Below, one piece after another: positions 59,359 to 64,000 of a DNA stretch of 64,000 bases (positions are counted from its first letter, which is position 1; every line of letters begins with the position of its first letter). Below the pieces are notes generated by a model. That model worked only from the letters and a program-made list of their open reading frames with translations. It ran no database searches and was not told the origin of the DNA. The translations under genes were made by a program, and so were the position numbers. The stretch is from Solen grandis. Lineage: Eukaryota > Mollusca > Bivalvia > Adapedonta > Solenidae. The stretch covers positions 25,762,256 through 25,826,255 of the forward strand of contig CM037789.1 of assembly GCA_021229015.1 (NCBI GenBank), read 5' to 3'.

Positions 59359-59999
59359 TATATTAAAACAACAACAAATCATGGGTATGATGCAAAACAA
59401 TGGTACTCTGTCATGTTATCAATACGTAGTTTCACCAAAAGCTTGTCATACTAAAATACTGTGGATGTGATAGTTAACTCTAGCTTACAACAACAAACCA
59501 AATTTGTGGAATCTCTCTTCAAAGTAAAAGAGTGACATGAATACATTTGCTGTAAGTGCCTGCATAGTGTATGCCTCTCTCTTAGGTATCCCAAGCCCGA
59601 TTCCTGGTCATGCACAAGACAGCTAATGATGGTTGCCTGTCCTGACATATGGGTAGCTCCAGGTCATCCGGTTTCCTCCCGCAGTAATAACCACAAATGC
59701 TGCCATTAAGAGTGATTTATTTACATTGTCAGAGAGCATGGTTCAAGATCAATGTAAAATAAAAAGGTTTAGACATTAAACATTTGCCAGGGAACACCTT
59801 TTATCCACATCTTACAATAATGAATCACAAATCTCAGACAGGGCTCTGCCTTCTTACAAGTTCTTTCATTACCTCTGTCAGTTTTCCCAGACATAAATCC
59901 CTGTTTCTCAAAAAATCAATTTCATTTCAATCAGGCCCAATAAGCCAGGGAGTCGCTCATTATGCTGTTCAGTGAATATTACCATATTTGGGTGCAACA

Positions 60000-60310
60000 T
60001 GTGCTCGATTTTCCAGGTGAACAAAGCCCCTTCATGATTAGCTCAGATCCTGTCTGATCCCTTTTTTCCACGTTTCTGCCCCTTTTAAAAAATAAAATGC
60101 TGGTCCCTAAGCCTCAGGTATGAAAGAAATCAACATATTGACCGATTCATTCGCTTTTCCCCACCTTCGTCACTGAAGCGTAGCGGTACAAACCAGCCAT
60201 AATTCACATTTCCTTCATATGATGGAAATCTCTGCTCAAATAATCAGCGCCTAATAATGTGAAATCAATCAAATACCTGGCCCTAAGTTGGTGACAAAAT
60301 GGGGAAAGTA
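60000..60310. promoter_or_regulatory. Possible conserved noncoding block
   Basis: Balanced, high-complexity sequence (for example TCAGCGCCTAATAATGTGAAATCAATCAAATACC) between AT-rich flanks, with no long frame. Regulatory role is inferred only. Confidence 0.2.
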
Positions 60311-60567
60311 TTAAAAAAATAAATTCATGTAAATCATTTCCGAGGTTTAATTGATATTTAAAGTTTTTATTGATTTTTTTTTATTATCATTAGGAACTTT
60401 ACGTGCAGGCCACTAAGAGAATAATCATGATTTTTTTTTTTGTTTATAATGAAAGCCGGTTTTAAAAAAAAAATAGCTCACCTGAGTAGATCTACCTTTA
60501 GGACTGGAAGGCCAACTATAAACCTGTTCAGACTGAAAATAAGTTTGCTAAAGCTATTCAAATGAAT

Positions 60568-60745
60568 CAACTGGTCACAAGTGGTTAGAGGATTCATTTC
60601 AAAACCTTGATCGAAGTTATTGGTTGTGGTATCTGGTATGATACCAAAGTGAGATAGCAATGTATAGCTTTCTCAAGTGGAATAATCCAAGAATGATTGA
60701 AATTACTGTCATACATAGGATGTAATGAAAACCCAGCAGAAAAAA
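60568..60745 (+). mobile_element. Strongly decayed SINE
   Basis: GTCACAAGTGGTTAGAGGAT resembles the A box region. GTATGATACCAAAGTGAGATA and ATGATTGAAATTACTGTCATACATAGGATGTAATG follow the body and tail order. Confidence 0.4.
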
Positions 60746-62521
60746 AAGGAAATAGAACATTTTTAAATCTTTCAAATATCAAACCTGGTAGTAATAATGA
60801 AATAAAAAGCAAAAATTATTTCATTTTTATTTTTTTATCAAACAGAGAATATTTGACATCAAATTAAATTTTGGGAAAATAGCTACATTTTACACACTGG
60901 GGATAGGTTGCTTTTCTAGTTACAAAGTATAAAGGAAAAAAAATCACCGAGACTCTTAATCTGAACTATTGAACACAAAGCCATCTGTGTCAATAACAAT
61001 CTAACAATAAACAATTCAGGTGTGATTCAGAAACTACCGCTTCTCTCTGTTGTTAACCTATGTCAAACGGTATGAATCACAAATCAACAGCCTGCAAACA
61101 GTGAGTAAAAACTGGACGCATCATTTCTACCTCGCTCTTGGCTCATGTTTACATAAGATTTCACTTCATTGTCTGAATTTCAGGTAAATGCAAAATAGTC
61201 GCGCATGTTGGATTGTAGAAGAATCGGATACATGCAAAACGGGTGTAAGTCATGATGACATAAGAGTGACATCACAATTTATTAACAGCTTCAATTGCGC
61301 TAGATATAATCCATATTTGGATACCGAAGACAAAGGACTAGCTTGGAGCGAAAGAGTCAATATACGCTGATGAAAAAAAAAACTGATTAGCATATATATT
61401 CAATCTAGAAATAATAATAACACACCAGGATAACTAGATTTTAAAATAGTGACTAGTACACAGCAGGTCCTATTGCTGATGGCTAATTATATGTAGTGCT
61501 TCACATCACATGCAACCCTGTCATTATTGACATAGAGTTCTAAATTATCCTGCACAGTGGCATCATCATGTCTGCATCAAACACATATCGAGGGCTGACC
61601 ACAAAACTCTTCCATCTTCTTCTATTTCTATATGCATCTAGGACAGCTTTATGGTCAGCCCTTGGTATGCAAGTCACAGGACTTATAATGATGGTAATTG
61701 TTTGATTCATACTTCCATTTTTTTGTGTGTGTTTTTTTTTCCTTACTTTTTAACACTATGAACCATAGGTGGCCTACACATGTATTTGATGATAAAGACA
61801 TATACACTAACGAGGTTTCCCAGTCCAAATATGGAAAATCTTCATATAGGTTACAATGAAGGCTTTTTATAGACAACAAAGTCTGATAAATCAATAAAGT
61901 CAATTGCTATCATGAAGTTAATAAATGCCTCTCTACCAAGAAAAATATTTACCTTGGAAAAATCCGTTAAAGTATCTGTCCACAAATGACTGTCAACTGT
62001 TACCAAAATCATATATTTTGGTTTGTCCATCACAAAGTTGCATCACATTTTTTTTTTCTATTATAAAAAGCCTCCTTTGTCAGTCATATGATTTGAACAT
62101 GGTAATCTTGGTAGTGTATATACATGCATGTCTTTCGTGCAAGCCACCTATATTGTGAACAGAATCTGTGTTCACACAGATTTTTTTGAGATTTGGGATA
62201 CAGTTTGCTGATTTTTATCATTTTTGTACTCTAATTTCTGATTTTAAGAGTACAAGGCACATGTTGGGAGTGAACAACCTCTGCAGGGAGAGAGGAAGAT
62301 GGATTTATGATGAGAATAATGGGAGAGAGGGGATGGGAGTGTGTTTTTTTGTTGTTTTTTTCAACTGCTTCATTTCAGTATCGTAATTGTAAAGTAGCTC
62401 CTCATATCCACCACTGATAATGTCCTCTAATGGAAAACAGTCATAAAGAGACTAAACATTTTAGAGAATTAAAAAAATTAATAACTTTCCATCACTGGAA
62501 GTCTAATTTCGATATCATTAA

Positions 62522-62700
62522 ACCCTTTGTCACTCAGATACACCAACTAAACGCTGATATACTGTAGAAAAACCTGATCAGACTGAATGAAAATTATCCC
62601 TGAATGGATATATAACCAAGTTACTGCTTGAGCTACAATCTACTAAAAAAATTTCAAACATTATAAATCCAGATCAGCAGAGTTGCAGAGAATGTATCTC
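62522..62700 (+). repeat. Foldback fragment with CCCTTTGTC start
   Basis: AACCCTTTGTCACTCAGATAC, AAAAACCTGATCAGACTGAATG and AATCCAGATCAGCAGAG have the same plan as MITE-1 (CCCTTT terminus, GATCAG core) with different spacers. Confidence 0.45.
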
Positions 62701-62809
62701 TTATTCTAATACAGTATATCCGTGACATGCGGCAGCGCACATGGAAAGGTTCTTGTAAACAATCTGCTCTCCATTCAATCTTTGATTAAGCCTCACCATG
62801 CTAAATTTC

Positions 62810-63032
62810 TTAACCCTTTCCCTCATATAGACTCATTCTGACACACTCAATAGGTACTACATAAAGCCTGATCTGCATAAAACCACAGTTAAACCTTACC
62901 AGATTTAATTATAAAATCCTCATTTCCAGACCACTGAGGAGCAGCTAACAGCATAAAACCTCGCAGGCTGATCTGGTTTTATGCTGGTCGCATAGGTCTT
63001 TTCATGGCTTCCTCTATGAGGGAAAGGGTTAA
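62810..63032 (+). mobile_element. MITE-1 copy k, hairpin tip deleted
   Basis: TTAA both sides and intact termini. About 20 bases are missing at the hairpin (AAAACCTCGCAGGCTGATC), consistent with slippage or deletion at the tip. Confidence 0.94.
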
Positions 63033-63189
63033 ATGGATTTGTCCTTTCTGCATTTTGGACTGAACTGTTAGTTGTTTATGGGGGTGCTGAAAAATTATTG
63101 ACTGAACAGACCATTTTACCAGAGGATTGGCAATACCCGGTATAATTCTCTTATTTAAACTGACCAGCATGTGGATTAGGTGTTCCAGA

Positions 63190-63335
63190 AGTGCTTGCTG
63201 AGTTACGTAGATTTACGTCTCATTTCGGAGTGAAATGGTCTATAGCAAGCAGTGCAGACCATGATCAGACTGCACAGATGTACAGGTTGATCTTGGTCTG
63301 CACTGGTTGCAAAAGGCAGTCACAAGTGCCCACAG
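63190..63335 (+). repeat. GCAGACCATGATCAG/CTTGGTCTGC foldback repeat
   Basis: AGTGCAGACCATGATCAGACTGCACAG and GTACAGGTTGATCTTGGTCTGCACTGG are inverted arms around a few bases. No TTAA ends were recognised. I recall this as a common bivalve repeat. Confidence 0.55.
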
Positions 63336-64000
63336 CATTGTGTTGAATAATAAGTCCAACCCTTTTTCATCAGTACAACACATTAAGAAAAAAAAGGAAG
63401 GATATCTTACCCAATCAGACATTTCAGGATCCATAGTGCAGATTCTTTAATCCTTCATGCAAAATTCTCTTCCCTCAGTCACAGAAATACAACACTAACA
63501 CATTCAATATCAGCTTCAGTCATTGTGACTGACACCTTTCCTTTCACAAATGAAGAGAGTTTAGTCAAATACCCTTCACCCTCATATATTTGTTATCAAT
63601 CTGCGTTCCAAATATAACTTTGGCCTGTTAATCACCCTTTCATATCTTCATTAATTTAAATAATCCGTGAACAATATCATCATTATTTTTACATATCCAT
63701 TCACAAAGTCATCACTGTATTCATTGCCTGTATTCTAAATGGTTCTGTCTTCATCACTGGAATACTTTTTTGAACATCTTAAATAAACAATGAAACTTTC
63801 CTGATGTCTTCAAAATGAGGACTGAAATTTCTACAACATAAAACACAACAATATCATTATATCTGAAGAACACTTATTATTTCCCATAGAGCCTTTAATT
63901 TCTTCATTGAAAGCTTCTATATAATCTGATGAAGGCACTGAGCTAACCTAAATTTTTCATCTGTATCTCCACATGCCCTAATGAAAGTATACACCCATTC
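63336..64000. other. No gene seen
   Basis: AT-rich sequence with no repeat or coding block recognised. Confidence 0.4.

Larger units (their letters stand above)
59359..62809. other. No gene; decayed repeats
   Basis: Includes a weak SINE remnant (60568-60745), a high-complexity patch (60000-60310) and a diverged foldback fragment (62522-62700, starting AACCCTTTGTCACTCAGATAC). Small open frames have no domains. Confidence 0.4.

Overview
The window is animal nuclear DNA, AT-rich and repeat-dense, with introns-or-intergenic character. No intact protein-coding gene, rRNA or tRNA gene, or CRISPR array can be supported. The repeat families (a tRNA-headed SINE with a CAAACAAACAAA tail, a TTAA-flanked foldback element rich in GATCAGCCTG hairpins, and an element with ~144-bp tandem units ending in a GGGCC-type hairpin plus CTCTTGTTT) are ones I associate from memory with marine bivalve genomes. 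I infer a bivalve mollusc; this was not checked by any search. Two runs of exactly 100 N (3327-3426, 53427-53526) are scaffold gaps.

Layout. 0-5 kb: a Helitron-like element with 144-bp tandem units (29-957), a 119-bp tandem duplication, the first TTAA-type elements and a SINE remnant. 5-27 kb: mostly plain AT-rich sequence with five copies of the main TTAA element (MITE-1), several SINE pieces and simple repeats. 27.5-32.2 kb: the most unusual part. A decayed + strand gene remnant (28391-30891) has recognisable coding blocks, an internal coding-type minisatellite and a ~0.9-kb insertion, and two clusters of a 16-bp motif lie either side of it. 32-46 kb: pyrimidine tracts, a 22/17-bp minisatellite (36855-37118), and three of the better-preserved SINEs. 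46-64 kb: six more MITE-1 copies, a second Helitron-like element, a 155-bp tandem repeat that runs into the second gap, and long homopolymers.

How the parts relate. MITE-1 (11 copies) and a second family, MITE-2 (4 copies), share TTAA targets and nearly the same termini, so one piggyBac-type transposase probably moved both; no transposase is visible here. Two MITE-1 copies sit inside older SINEs, which gives a relative age. Small open frames across the window have no recognisable domain, and several owe their stop or tail to a repeat. The gene remnant carries a W-V-x-N-H-F block like the histidine motif of OTU-type peptidases and a C-terminal barrel-like segment. The family assignment is tentative, but its coding origin is well supported by blocks in separate frames.
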